This document shows, one piece after another, positions 18,001 through 26,589 of a stretch of DNA of 64,000 nt; positions within the stretch are counted from its first letter, which is position 1, and each line of letters starts with the position of its first letter. Position numbers and translations under genes: made by a program. The DNA comes from an uncultured bacterium (GTDB taxonomy: Bacteria > Desulfobacterota > Desulfovibrionia > Desulfovibrionales > Desulfovibrionaceae), in NCBI GenBank assembly GCA_905214305.1, contig CAJMLK010000009.1, positions 1 through 64,000 of the forward strand, written 5' to 3'. The notes under the pieces are model-generated. The model was given only the letters and a program-made list of their open reading frames with translations, was not told where the DNA came from and did no database searches.

Positions 18001-19191
18001 ATGCTCCACGCCCGCGCATGGCCCCGCACAGCGCGCGCGTTTCTGACACACTGCCTGCTTGTTTGCTGCCTGACAACTTTTTGGCAAACAGCCACGGCAG
18101 CTGCCACAGATTCCCCCATTACCCCCGAAACCAGTCCCGCCACTGCCACTGCCCCCCTCATGGACGCGCCCGTCGTCGATCCCGCCAGCCTTTCTGGAGA
18201 ACACGGCAACAGCCCCGCGGCTTCCGCGCCCGGTGTTGCGGCACAGGCCCCCTCCCCCGCAGGCGTTGACGAACTGGGCAAGCCCGCATGGCGGCAACTG
18301 GAGCCGGGCCTCGACTTTGGCGAATTTCAGCTGACGGACAGCGAAGCCCTGCTGACAGCCCTGCGCATTGATCCGGCCCGCTTTGATTTCGTCCTCTGCG
18401 CCCGCTCACAGGACGGCGGCGGCCTGCGCTCGCTCAACCAGTGGGCAGAGCAGTACGGTCTTGCAGCGGCCATCAATGCCAGCATGTACCTGCCGGACGG
18501 CATCACAAGCACAGGCTATATGCGGCAGAACGATCACTACAACAACAAGCGCGTAGTGCAACGCTTTGGCGCGTTTTTCGTGGCCGGGCCAGACAGCCAT
18601 GACCTGCCGGGAGCGGCCATTGTGGACCGTGATGACCCGCAGTGGGAAAAACTCATCGGCCAGTACCGGCTTGTCATACAGAACTACCGCATGACCAGCG
18701 CCGACAGGCGCATCCTGTGGTCGCCCGGCGGCCCGCACTACTCCATTTCCGCCGTGGCGCAGGACGGCGAGGGGCGCATTCTCTTTCTGCACTGCCGCCA
18801 GCCTGTGGAGGCCTATGCCTTTGCCCAGCAACTGCTGCATCTGCCCCTCAATGTGCGCACGGTCATGTATGTGGAAGGCGGCGGGCAAGCCGGATTGCTG
18901 GTACGTTCCGCCAGCTGGAAACACGAGCTTGCGGGCCTGAGCACCGCCGGGCTGCTGGTGACGGGCGATCTGCGCGCCCAGCTGCCCAACGTGCTGGGAG
19001 CCGTGCGCAAGGCTGACGCCAGAAGCGAACCAGCGGACAGCCCGGCTAGCGCCGCACAGCCCAGCGCCACTTCCCCGGCAGGCGCGCCCACAGAGACGCC
19101 GAAAGACATGTCTTCAGGCGCGCCGGACGACACGCCTGCGCACAGCCCCGCGAACACGCCAGTCGCCCCGGATCCGTCCGCGGCCCCATAG
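18001..19191 (+). CDS. Secreted phosphodiester glycosidase (NAGPA/YigE-like)
   Basis: A 396-residue exported protein. A signal peptide (RAWPRTARAFLTHCLLVCCLTTFWQTATA) leads to an Ala/Pro/Thr-rich linker, then a phosphodiester glycosidase domain (~residues 95-335): YGLAAAINASMYLPDG, GAFFVAG, YRLVIQNYRM, LHLPLNVRTVMYVEGGGQAGLLV. The family removes GlcNAc or similar caps from phosphodiesters. A Pro/Ala/Thr-rich C-terminal tail (~55 residues) is probably disordered. The ATG at 18001 fits the signal peptide best, though no strong ribosome site is seen; earlier ATGs at 17917 and 17926 are alternatives. The TAG stop begins a TAGAGCA repeat end. The preceding gap (17640-18000) holds only the metF operator. 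Confidence 0.75.
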   Translation: MLHARAWPRTARAFLTHCLLVCCLTTFWQTATAAATDSPITPETSPATATAPLMDAPVVDPASLSGEHGNSPAASAPGVAAQAPSPAGVDELGKPAWRQLEPGLDFGEFQLTDSEALLTALRIDPARFDFVLCARSQDGGGLRSLNQWAEQYGLAAAINASMYLPDGITSTGYMRQNDHYNNKRVVQRFGAFFVAGPDSHDLPGAAIVDRDDPQWEKLIGQYRLVIQNYRMTSADRRILWSPGGPHYSISAVAQDGEGRILFLHCRQPVEAYAFAQQLLHLPLNVRTVMYVEGGGQAGLLVRSASWKHELAGLSTAGLLVTGDLRAQLPNVLGAVRKADARSEPADSPASAAQPSATSPAGAPTETPKDMSSGAPDDTPAHSPANTPVAPDPSAAP

Positions 19192-19220
19192 AGCAGGTTC
19201 ACTTTGAAACTGCCCTGCTG
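19189..19220. repeat. TAGAGCA hairpin at a stop codon
   Basis: TAGAGCAGGTTCA...TGAAACTGCCCTGCT, an imperfect hairpin of the dispersed family. Its first three bases are the stop codon of the glycosidase gene. The rest of the gap to dfx (to 19849) contains the Fur-type box and otherwise no gene. Confidence 0.7.
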
Positions 19221-19672
19221 ACGCAAAGGCGGCAGCCGCCACCAGGTGGCATAGATTGCAGTGAAAACCACGTGTTTCGCCGCAATGACGCGTTGCAGCA
19301 GGGCGTGCTTCAAAAGCAGAATGCTCTTGACGCAGCAAAGCCCCTTCTGCCGGTTTCCCGCAGGTCACCGTCCTCCCTGCCCGTGCCATCCCGGGTGCTC
19401 CTGCCGCCCTGCACTCCTGCCGGGCAGCGCGATCTCCATACCTCTGGCGGCGGGCATGCCCGGTGTTGCTACAGACAAAAAAACAGCCCCGCAAACGGAA
19501 AACCGATGCGTCGCCACAGCAAACCGCTGCCCGGTCCCGGCATCAGTCCGCATAAATAAGAACATCCGGGGCATTTCAAACGGTAAACACTCTAGTCATA
19601 ACAGAAATAAGATGGCATAGTGGCTCTGGTTCTGCCGGTAAAGCTCTGCGGCCTGTATCGCCATTAGCCTAT

Positions 19673-19687
19673 TGATAATAACTATCA
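19673..19687. promoter_or_regulatory. Fur/PerR-type box upstream of dfx-rub-roo
   Basis: TGATAAT-A-ACTATCA matches the 7-1-7 Fur-family consensus TGATAAT-N-ATTATCA with a single mismatch. It lies in an A/T-rich tract 163 bp before the dfx ATG. Fur or the related peroxide sensor PerR would make sense for an oxygen-defence operon; which one binds cannot be told from sequence. Confidence 0.65.
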
Positions 19688-19849
19688 TTTTTCATAAAAA
19701 AGACTTTACTTTGCTCAGGACTTCTTACACAATAATTATCGGTATCCGGGGCTACAGGGGCATCTGCGCAAGTGCGTGCCTTTCGCCCGGCTGCCCCGGC
19801 GGCAACCTAAATCAAGGCCCATGCCGGCCAAAAAGCAAGTGAGGAAACC

Positions 19850-20230
19850 ATGCCCAAGCATCTGGAAGTTTATAAATGCACTCATTGCGGTAATATTGTT
19901 GAAGTGCTGCATGGCGGCGGCGCCGAACTCGTGTGCTGTGGTGAACCCATGAAGCACATGGTCGAAGGCTCCACCGACGGTGCCATGGAAAAGCACGTGC
20001 CCGTTATCGAAAAAGTCGACGGCGGCTACCTGATCAAGGTGGGCAGCGTGCCTCACCCCATGGAAGAAAAACACTGGATTGAGTGGATCGAACTGCTGGC
20101 CGACGGCAGAAGCTACACCAAGTTTCTCAAGCCCGGCGATGCGCCCGAGGCTTTCTTTGCCATTGATGCCGCCAAGGTGACCGCCCGCGAATACTGCAAT
20201 CTGCACGGGCACTGGAAGGCTGAAAACTAG
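19850..20230 (+). CDS. dfx: Desulfoferrodoxin (superoxide reductase)
   Basis: A 126-residue class I superoxide reductase that turns superoxide into hydrogen peroxide without making oxygen. The N-terminal desulforedoxin-like domain keeps the Fe(SCys)4 ligands Cys10, Cys13, Cys29, Cys30. The catalytic iron site is complete: Glu47, Lys48, His49, His69, His75, Cys116 and His119 (numbering with Met1). GAGG lies 7 nt before the ATG. It is the first gene of a dfx-rub-roo cluster; rubredoxin can pass electrons to both partners. Also called rbo. Confidence 0.98.
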   Translation: MPKHLEVYKCTHCGNIVEVLHGGGAELVCCGEPMKHMVEGSTDGAMEKHVPVIEKVDGGYLIKVGSVPHPMEEKHWIEWIELLADGRSYTKFLKPGDAPEAFFAIDAAKVTAREYCNLHGHWKAEN

Positions 20231-20298
20231 ATCCGCCGCAAGGCGTATTACAGAAAAGGTGCGGCAGGCCCGCACCATCTCCCAAGGAGGATTCCCCA

Positions 20299-20436
20299 AT
20301 GCAGAAGTACGTATGCAATGTCTGTGGCTACGAATATGATCCCGCCGAACACGACAACGTCCCCTTTGATCAGCTGCCCGACGACTGGTGCTGCCCCGTG
20401 TGCGGGGTGAGCAAAGACCAGTTCAGCCCGGCCTAA
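20299..20436 (+). CDS. rub: Rubredoxin, 45-residue short-loop type
   Basis: A 45-residue one-iron electron carrier. The two ligand pairs CNVCGY (Cys6, Cys9) and CCPVCGV (second and fifth positions) are intact. It lacks about seven residues in the loop between them that typical 52-53-residue rubredoxins carry, a deletion known from D. desulfuricans. A strong AAGGAGG lies 9 nt upstream. It sits 68 nt after dfx and before roo, fitting its role as donor to rubredoxin:oxygen oxidoreductase. Confidence 0.98.
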   Translation: MQKYVCNVCGYEYDPAEHDNVPFDQLPDDWCCPVCGVSKDQFSPA

Positions 20437-20459
20437 CTTCGGTCTTTTCCTGCATTTTT

Positions 20460-20497
20460 CCCCGCTTTGCCGTAATTTGCGGCAAAGCGGGGCTTTT
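20460..20497 (+). terminator. Terminator/attenuator between rub and roo
   Basis: A 13-bp perfect stem (20460-20472 with 20480-20492) followed by CTTTT. It lies inside the presumed dfx-rub-roo operon, so it may partly uncouple roo from the first two genes; roo starts only 39 nt after it. Confidence 0.8.
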
Positions 20498-20535
20498 CGT
20501 AAAGGGGAAGACCAAACACTTCGGAGAATATACAG

Positions 20536-21744
20536 ATGCAACCTGTTGAAATCAAAAAAGACATATACTGGATAGGCTACGTAGACTACGATCACCGGGA
20601 TTTTCACGGCTATTCCCGCTCCCCGGACGGTTCCACCTACAATGCCTACCTCATCAAAGACGAAAAAAATGTCCTTATGGACACGGTATCCTCAGGCTGC
20701 GAAGGCACCCTTCTGTGCCGCATGGCGAAGGTTCTGGAGCCTGAAAAAATCGACTATATCGTCTGCAACCATATGGAACTTGACCACGCCGGCGCGCTTG
20801 AAGCCATCGTGGAGCGCTGCAAGCCCGAAAAGATTTTCGTGTCGCAGGCGGGCCTCAAGTCCATGGCCGGATATTTTTCCTGCAAGGACTGGCCCGTACA
20901 GGCCGTCAAAAGCGGCGACAGCATCAACATAGGCAAGCGCACCATCGTGTTTCAGGAAACGCGCATGCTGCACTGGCCTGACAGCATGGTGTCCTACATT
21001 CCTGAAGAAAAGCTGCTCATCAGCAACGACATCTTCGGCCAGAACATCGCCAGCTCCGCACGCTTTGTGGACGATTTCGATGACGACGGCGAATACGTGC
21101 GCCGCGTCAAGGAATACTACTACAATATCGTGCTGCCCTACTCCCCGATGGTGCTCAAGACCCTGCCCATTGTGGAACAGCTGGACATCGACATGATCGC
21201 CCCGGACCACGGCCTCATCCACCGCGGTGAAAAGGCCGTGCGCCGCATTATCGACATGTACCGCATGATGGCCGAACAGAAGCCGCAGCAGCGCGCGCTC
21301 ATTTTTTATGACACCATGTGGCAGTCCACCGAATCCATGGCCTATGCCGCATGCAGCGGTCTGGAAGAAAATGGTGTGCCCACGCGCCTCATGTCGGTCA
21401 AAAGCAACCACCACAGTGCCATCATGACCGAACTGGCCGACTGCGGCGCGGTGCTGGCCGGTTCGCCCACGCACAACAATACCGTGCTGCCTCTGGTGGC
21501 TGCCCAGCTGACCTACATGAAGGGGCTGCGCCCCCTGAACCGCGTAGGTGCGGCCTTCGGCTCGTTCGGCTGGTCTGGCGAAGCGCCCAAACAGCTGCAC
21601 GAACATCTGACCGCCATGCACATGGACATGCCCGTGGAGCCGGTCAAATGCAACTGGCGGCCCGACCGCGACGTGCTCAAGGCTTGCCACGAAATGGGCA
21701 AGACCGTGGCCGAGACACTGAAAAAGAAGTGTCAGGAAGGATAG
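20536..21744 (+). CDS. roo: Rubredoxin:oxygen oxidoreductase (flavodiiron protein)
   Basis: A 402-residue class A flavodiiron protein that reduces O2 to water (and can act on NO) with rubredoxin electrons. The metallo-beta-lactamase half has His79-x-Glu81-x-Asp83-His84 (CNHMELDHAG), then MLHWPDSM with His146 region, SNDIFGQ (Asp165 region) and APDHGLIH (His226 region). The second half (~residues 255-400) is a flavodoxin domain: IFYDTMWQSTESMA binds the FMN phosphate, GSPTHNN and FGSFGWSG line the isoalloxazine. GGAG lies 9 nt before the ATG. It completes the dfx-rub-roo oxygen-protection set. Confidence 0.97.
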   Translation: MQPVEIKKDIYWIGYVDYDHRDFHGYSRSPDGSTYNAYLIKDEKNVLMDTVSSGCEGTLLCRMAKVLEPEKIDYIVCNHMELDHAGALEAIVERCKPEKIFVSQAGLKSMAGYFSCKDWPVQAVKSGDSINIGKRTIVFQETRMLHWPDSMVSYIPEEKLLISNDIFGQNIASSARFVDDFDDDGEYVRRVKEYYYNIVLPYSPMVLKTLPIVEQLDIDMIAPDHGLIHRGEKAVRRIIDMYRMMAEQKPQQRALIFYDTMWQSTESMAYAACSGLEENGVPTRLMSVKSNHHSAIMTELADCGAVLAGSPTHNNTVLPLVAAQLTYMKGLRPLNRVGAAFGSFGWSGEAPKQLHEHLTAMHMDMPVEPVKCNWRPDRDVLKACHEMGKTVAETLKKKCQEG

Positions 21745-21766
21745 CCCAAAGCTTTTCCTGCAACGC

Positions 21767-21800
21767 AAAAGCGGCGGAAGTGTTACTTCCGCCGCTTTTA
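21767..21800. terminator. Bidirectional terminator between roo and cycA
   Basis: A 12-14-bp stem AAAAGCGGCGGAAG (21767-21780) / CTTCCGCCGCTTTT (21786-21799) with a 5-nt loop. T-runs are present on both strands, so it can end both roo (plus) and cytochrome c3 (minus) transcripts. Confidence 0.88.
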
Positions 21801-21919
21801 TCATTCAGAACGGCCCTGCTTGAGCCTCGCCGCCTGCGGCGGGCAAATCCCCCCGCTGCAAACGCCTGAAACAGCCCAAAGGCTGCGTCGCTCAGCCGGT
21901 CAGCTTCAATCTATACAGA

Positions 21920-22306
21920 CTACGGATGGCACTTGGACTTGGCGCAACCGGTGAGGTCTTTCTTGAGGTCGGGCTTTTCGGCCACAACCTTGCTATGGCA
22001 GGCAAGACAGCTGGTGTGCTTGAGGTCGCCCTTGGCGTGCACAACGTAGTACAGGCTCTTTTCGCCCTTTTTGGCGGTCAGGTCGTCATGACAGCCGGAG
22101 CTGCCGCATTTGGCAAAGCTTTCCTTGCCGTCCACCAGATGGTGGCAGGTCACGCACTCCACTTTTTCATGGGGGGCGTGGGGAAACATGACAGTTTTTT
22201 GCGAGCCTTTGATTTCAACGGGCTTGTCAGGCACGGCAGGTGCGGCCCAGACGCTCACGGCAAAAAGCAGGGCCAGCATACAGGTGAGAACAAGAGTTTT
22301 TTTCAC
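21920..22306 (-). CDS. cycA: Tetrahaem cytochrome c3 (type I)
   Basis: A 128-residue precursor: Sec signal (KKTLVLTCMLALLFAVSVWA), then a 107-residue mature periplasmic protein starting APAVPDKP. Four haem sites appear as CVTCHH, CGSSGCH, CLACH and CAKSKCH, i.e. alternating CxxCH and CxxxxCH, with extra histidines as sixth ligands. It carries electrons between periplasmic hydrogenases and membrane complexes such as the nine-haem complex encoded at 47395. The start is a GTG at 22306, supported by GGAGG 6 nt upstream; upstream in-frame ATGs have no ribosome site and would spoil the signal peptide. From memory it differs at only a few positions from the D. desulfuricans ATCC 27774 protein. Confidence 0.97.
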   Translation of the reverse strand: MKKTLVLTCMLALLFAVSVWAAPAVPDKPVEIKGSQKTVMFPHAPHEKVECVTCHHLVDGKESFAKCGSSGCHDDLTAKKGEKSLYYVVHAKGDLKHTSCLACHSKVVAEKPDLKKDLTGCAKSKCHP

Positions 22307-22416
22307 AGTAATCCTCCAAGGTAAAAAACAACACATGAGAATTTTTGCAAGCTTACGGCCAGCATGGCCACGTGTCAATGGGGGGCATGAAACACTTTTT
22401 CAAGTCATTTGCACTG

Positions 22417-23178
22417 TCATAAGTGTCTTTTACGTGCATAACCTCTGGGTGTAAGCATATACGACCCAACAGATCTGCTTTCATTGTTGCCGATAATCAG
22501 CAGGGAAAGCATATCCACCTGTGCGGCATCAAAGGCATCCAGCCTGTGGACGCTCACACTCTGCCCCGGTCTGTACGCCTGACGCACCAGCCCCACGGGG
22601 CAGTCCCCGGTACGGAAGCGGCGAGCCAGTTCCAGCGCATGATCCAGGTGACCGGGCCGCCCCCTTGAGCGCGGATTATAGATGACACACACAAAATCCG
22701 CCTCAAGGGCCGCCGTAAGTCTTTTAACAATGGTTTCCCACGGCGTCAGCAGATCGCTCAGGCTCACGCAGGCAAAATCATGCGTCAGGGGCGCGCCCAG
22801 CAGGGCAGCAGCCGCACAGACGGCAGGAACACCGGGAACCACCACAAAGGGAACCGTATCAGCAAGGCCCCGCAATTCAAGTATCTCAAGGGCAAGGCCC
22901 GCCATGGCGTATATGCCGGGGTCGCCAGAGCAGACAAGCGCCGTGGGCCGACCTGCCAGAGCCGCATCCACGGCGGCGGTGCAGCGTTCCGTTTCGTGGC
23001 GCATGCCGGTGCTGATCAGCTCTTTGCCCTCCAGCAATTCCGGAGGAACCATATCCATATACAGGTGATAGCCCGCCACACAGCGCGCCTGTGCCAGCAC
23101 AGTGCGGGCCTGAGGCGTAAGGCATTGGGCGTCGCCGGGGCCGAGGCCCACCACTGAAAGGCTGGCGGCTTGCGTCAT
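22417..23178 (-). CDS. cobJ: Precorrin-3B C17-methyltransferase (CobJ/CbiH)
   Basis: A 253-residue SAM-dependent tetrapyrrole methylase that contracts the corrin ring by methylating C17 in the anaerobic B12 pathway. Motifs: LSVVGLGPGD at the start, GYHLYMDM, STGMRHETERC, VCSGDPGIYAMAG, FVVVPGVPAVCAAAALLGAPLTHDFACVSLSDLLTPW, VIYNPRSRGRPGHL. The start overlaps the end of cbiG by 4 nt (ATGA), so the two are coupled. Cytochrome c3 follows downstream on the same strand. Confidence 0.95.
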   Translation of the reverse strand: MTQAASLSVVGLGPGDAQCLTPQARTVLAQARCVAGYHLYMDMVPPELLEGKELISTGMRHETERCTAAVDAALAGRPTALVCSGDPGIYAMAGLALEILELRGLADTVPFVVVPGVPAVCAAAALLGAPLTHDFACVSLSDLLTPWETIVKRLTAALEADFVCVIYNPRSRGRPGHLDHALELARRFRTGDCPVGLVRQAYRPGQSVSVHRLDAFDAAQVDMLSLLIIGNNESRSVGSYMLTPRGYARKRHL

Positions 23179-24458
23179 ATCTGCTCTTCTTCCTTGCTTT
23201 CCATGCTGTTTTCGCCGTTGGCGGCCCTGTCCGGCTCCTGTTCGAGGGCCAGGGCCACAGCTACGGTCAGCTGCGACTGAAAAATGGTTTTGGGCAACAG
23301 CAGGCGGGCCTGACTGCAGCCTGAATCCTTGCGGGCCGCCAGCAGGGCTGCTGCCTCGCAGACGCTGAAGGGGGGCAGGCCAAAACGCCGCCCCGCCGCG
23401 GCCGAGGGGTGAGGGACCGGGCAGCGCGCCAGCCGGGCCGCATCAAATCCCTTGAGCGGCACACCAAGGCGAAAGGCAAGTTCCAGCAGTGCCGGTTCCT
23501 GCAATTTTTCCGTTACTGTGCCCAGAACGGCCACGGCCTGCATTTCAAGCTCGTTCGATGCAAAAAGCTCTTCAAAGGCCTCAAGAGCCGCGCCCAGCGG
23601 CAGGTCCTTGCGGCAGCCAAGCCCCACATAGAGACGCGGAACAGCCACACGCATGAGCCCCTCACAGGAAGGAAGCCGACGCCAGTGTGCGGCCACAAGG
23701 GGCGGCGCGTGCGCTTCACGTTTTTCGGCCAGCAGCGACAGGGGCGGCGCAACGGCTTCATCACGGCAGGGCAAAAACTCCAGCGCAGGATGCGCAGGCA
23801 CAGCCCCGCACGGATTCCATACCCGCAGGCTTTCCCCTTCCATCAGGGCGGCCTGCGCGCGGGGCAACTGGCCCCAGTCCACAATGCGCAGTCCGGCCTC
23901 CCGCAGCATCAGGTCCAGAGCAGGAGCACGCCCCGCAGGCATGTGCCGCCCGCCGCACTCCGCATCGGCATGCCCGCACTCGATGGGACCAGAGCTGCCT
24001 TCTTCTGCAGAAACATCCGAAGCAGTGGTTATGACCGGCGTGGCCCGCAACAAAAGCGCCACATGGCGGGCCAGATGATTGCCGCCGCCCCAGTGACCGG
24101 AAATCAGGCTGATAACATGGTTTCCGGCGGCGTCCAGCACAAGAACCGGCGGGTCCTGACTTTTGTGCGCCAGCAAGGGGGCAAGAGCACGTACGGCAAT
24201 GCCTGTGGCCCCGATAAAAACATGTGCGCCGTGCTGGCGGTAGGCAGTGGCAAGAAAGTCGCCCAGTCGCGTAAAAGGTTCGGCATCGGGCGGGCAAAAA
24301 CGCTGCGGCGTAAAAATGCGGCAATGCGCCAGCCGGTCACCCCCCGGTGCTGTCCAGGGCTGGCTTGCCAGCAAAGCCTTGAGCCGCCGGGCAAGGGGCA
24401 GGGCTGAAAGGCTCAGGGCGTAGCAGGCAAGGGAATTTTTTTCGAAAACCGGGTGCAA
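23175..24458 (-). CDS. cbiG: Cobalt-precorrin-5A hydrolase CbiG
   Basis: A CbiG protein of ~427 residues that opens the delta-lactone of cobalt-precorrin-5A, releasing acetaldehyde. The N-terminal domain has VFIGATGIAVRALAPLLAHKSQDPPVLVLDAAGNHVISLISGHWGGGNHLA; the C-terminal domain has RLYVGLGCRKDLPL and the TVTEKLQEPALLELAFRLGVPLKGF segment. The start is uncertain: a TTG at 24458 with GGAGG 5 nt upstream fits the family length, whereas an ATG at 24593 would add 45 atypical residues. It overlaps cobJ by 4 nt. The gap upstream to hemL (24459-24860) holds only the hairpin at 24796. Confidence 0.85.
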   Translation of the reverse strand: MHPVFEKNSLACYALSLSALPLARRLKALLASQPWTAPGGDRLAHCRIFTPQRFCPPDAEPFTRLGDFLATAYRQHGAHVFIGATGIAVRALAPLLAHKSQDPPVLVLDAAGNHVISLISGHWGGGNHLARHVALLLRATPVITTASDVSAEEGSSGPIECGHADAECGGRHMPAGRAPALDLMLREAGLRIVDWGQLPRAQAALMEGESLRVWNPCGAVPAHPALEFLPCRDEAVAPPLSLLAEKREAHAPPLVAAHWRRLPSCEGLMRVAVPRLYVGLGCRKDLPLGAALEAFEELFASNELEMQAVAVLGTVTEKLQEPALLELAFRLGVPLKGFDAARLARCPVPHPSAAAGRRFGLPPFSVCEAAALLAARKDSGCSQARLLLPKTIFQSQLTVAVALALEQEPDRAANGENSMESKEEEQI

Positions 24459-24795
24459 GCAAACCTCCGGCGGCTTTCCGCCGCGCGTGCCTGAAAGATG
24501 CGGGATCGGGCAGATGGCTTTTGAAACAATACCGCCGTATGCAGAAGCGCGCGCAACACGTCGGGTCGACAATACAGGGCGGGTCGGCAACACAGGGCGA
24601 CGGCCTGTTCCAGCTCTTGTGGCCAGCCCCGTGGCGGCATTGCCCGGCTCGGCGAGAGGTCATCAGGCACAGCGCACAGGCCCGTGCGGCACACGCCGCT
24701 CAGCCCTCGCCGTGGCGGCAGAATACCTGAAGGGATGATCCGGAGGGGGCGCAAAGGGACCTCGGAGGATTGCTGCCCCAGACTTCAAGAGTGCT

Positions 24796-24830
24796 CTTCG
24801 GGGCCGCCCGCAATGCAGGCGGCCCCGAAG
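24796..24830. terminator. Strong hairpin after hemL
   Basis: A 13-bp perfect stem (24796-24808 with 24818-24830) lies 30 nt beyond the hemL stop codon. No T-run follows on the minus strand, so it may act as an mRNA-stabilising structure rather than a classical terminator. Confidence 0.5.
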
Positions 24831-24860
24831 AATGAAAAGGCCACGGCAATGCCCGTTGCC

Positions 24861-26132
24861 TTAGAACATCACCTTGCGGGCCGCATCCAGCGCGCGGTTG
24901 AAGTCTTCATCCGTATGGGCGAAAGAAACCATGCCGGTTTCATAGCCCGAGGGCGCAAGGTAAATACCCTGCGCGCGCATCTGTTTGTAGAAGCTGGTAA
25001 AGAGCTTCTGATCGCACTTTTGCGCGTCGGCAAAATCCGTCACTTCATGCTCGCTGAAATACGGGCAGAACATGGACGCCAGCGTGGGCATCTGCAACGG
25101 CACGCCCTTGGCGGCGATAATGTCGCGCAGACTGTGGGCAAAGGCGCGGGTACGGCTTTCAAGGCCGTCATAGTCGGCCTTTCTGAGCAGATCCAGCGTG
25201 GCAAGACCGGCAGCCATTGCCAGCGGGTTGCCCGAAAGGGTCCCTGCCTGATACACGCCGCCCCGTGGAGCGATCAGTTCCATATACCGGCGCTTGCCGC
25301 CAAAGGCCCCCACCGGCAGGCCGCCGCCGATGATCTTGCCAAAGGTGGTAAGGTCGGGATCGACCTTGAAACGGGCCTGCGCCCCGCCAAAGGCCGCCCG
25401 AAAGCCCGTGATGACTTCGTCAAAAATAAGCAGGCTCTCATACTGGTCGCATATGGCGCGCAGACCTTCAAGAAAGCCGGGTTTGGGCAGCACAAGGCCC
25501 ATATTTGCTGCCACAGGTTCCACAATGATGGCGGCGATGCTGTCACCGTGGCGGGCAAAGCACTCTTTGACGGCTTCCAGATCATTGTACGGCGCAAGCA
25601 GGGTGTCCGCCACCACGGCGGCGGGCACGCCCGGTGTGCCGGGAATGGAAAACGTGGCAAGGCCCGAACCGGCCGCTGCCAGAAAAGGATCGGCATGCCC
25701 GTGATAGCAGCCCACAAACTTGAGCACCTTGTCGCGCCGGGTGGCGGCGCGGGCCAGCCGCAGAGCGCTCATGGTGGCCTCGGTTCCCGAGTTGACCATG
25801 CGCACCATCTCGAGGCTCGGCATGGCAGCCACCACGGCTTCGGCCAGCAGAACCTCGTCAGGGCAGGGGGCGCCATAGCTGGTTCCACGATGGGCGGCAT
25901 CGCATACGGCACGGGTGACGGAAGGCTCGTCATGCCCAAGAATCATGGGTCCCCAGGAAAGCACAAAGTCAATATACTGCCGTCCATCCACGTCGGTGAG
26001 ATGGCAACCGTGCGCCTCGGCAATAAACAGGGGCTGACTGTCCACATTGTGGCAGGCGCGCACGGGGCTGTTGACGCCTCCGGGTATGACAGTCTGGGCT
26101 TTTTCGAAAAGCTGGCGTGAAACAGTGTCCAT
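24861..26132 (-). CDS. hemL: Glutamate-1-semialdehyde 2,1-aminomutase
   Basis: A 423-residue PLP enzyme forming 5-aminolevulinate, the entry point for haem, sirohaem and B12. Motifs: IPGGVNSPVRA near the start, YIDFVLSWGPMILGH, MVNSGTEATMSALRLARA, GCYHGHADPFL, LIFDEVITGFR, the Schiff-base lysine in LTTFGKIIGGGLPVGAFGG, and YQAGTLSGNPLAMAAG. The start at 26132 has AAAGGAG 7 nt upstream. It is grouped with cbiG, cobJ and ahb, all tetrapyrrole genes on the minus strand, and with cytochrome c3, a major haem consumer. Confidence 0.97.
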   Translation of the reverse strand: MDTVSRQLFEKAQTVIPGGVNSPVRACHNVDSQPLFIAEAHGCHLTDVDGRQYIDFVLSWGPMILGHDEPSVTRAVCDAAHRGTSYGAPCPDEVLLAEAVVAAMPSLEMVRMVNSGTEATMSALRLARAATRRDKVLKFVGCYHGHADPFLAAAGSGLATFSIPGTPGVPAAVVADTLLAPYNDLEAVKECFARHGDSIAAIIVEPVAANMGLVLPKPGFLEGLRAICDQYESLLIFDEVITGFRAAFGGAQARFKVDPDLTTFGKIIGGGLPVGAFGGKRRYMELIAPRGGVYQAGTLSGNPLAMAAGLATLDLLRKADYDGLESRTRAFAHSLRDIIAAKGVPLQMPTLASMFCPYFSEHEVTDFADAQKCDQKLFTSFYKQMRAQGIYLAPSGYETGMVSFAHTDEDFNRALDAARKVMF

Positions 26133-26274
26133 TCTGGCTCCTTTATAGCATTCTGCACGAGTGACTGCCGCATGACGGCGAATACTGCCCGCCTGCGCCA
26201 AGCCCGGAATGTCGCAGCGCCTTGCGGCGGCAGGACGTTCCGTTTTTCGGCAAACTGTTCAGCAACAAGATGCT

Positions 26275-26589
26275 AGAGCAATTTCACCTTGAACTTGCTC
26301 TGGCGGCAGCGTGAGCAGTCACCCGCCGCAAAGATTCAAGCGCAGCTTCAGCCGTTACGACAAAGGAAGTTACGGATGCTTCAGGAGTTGTAACGCGGGA
26401 AATTACGCTTGCAGACACCATGTGTAACGAGCGGTTTGTTTCCACACAACCACTGTCGCCATTCGTAAGGCTCGCAGGCTCGCTAACGACTGCCGCGAAG
26501 ACAGCAGAGCTATTTACCTGCGCGGTTAAGCATCAAGGCGAGCGTGGCTTAAACTTTGAGAGTGTACATTCTCAAAGTCAATCTGCTCT
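26275..26589. repeat. Dispersed element, interrupted copy A3
   Basis: Ends AGAGCA (26275-26280) and TGCTCT (26584-26589), each flanked outside by T/A so that both sides read TAGAGCA in their own direction. The left hairpin (AGAGCAATTTCA/...AACTTGCTCT) and right hairpin (ACTTTGAGAGT/ACATTCTCAAAGT) match the 148-bp copies, but the core is split by ~167 bp (about 26350-26515). The insert contains GTTACGACAAAGGAAGTTAC, also seen inverted at 50950. The right end supplies the ahb TAG stop codon. The whole gap 26133-26587 is otherwise without a gene. Confidence 0.8.

Noticed and set aside
24684..26120. 478-codon plus-strand open frame
   Set aside because: Antisense shadow of hemL.
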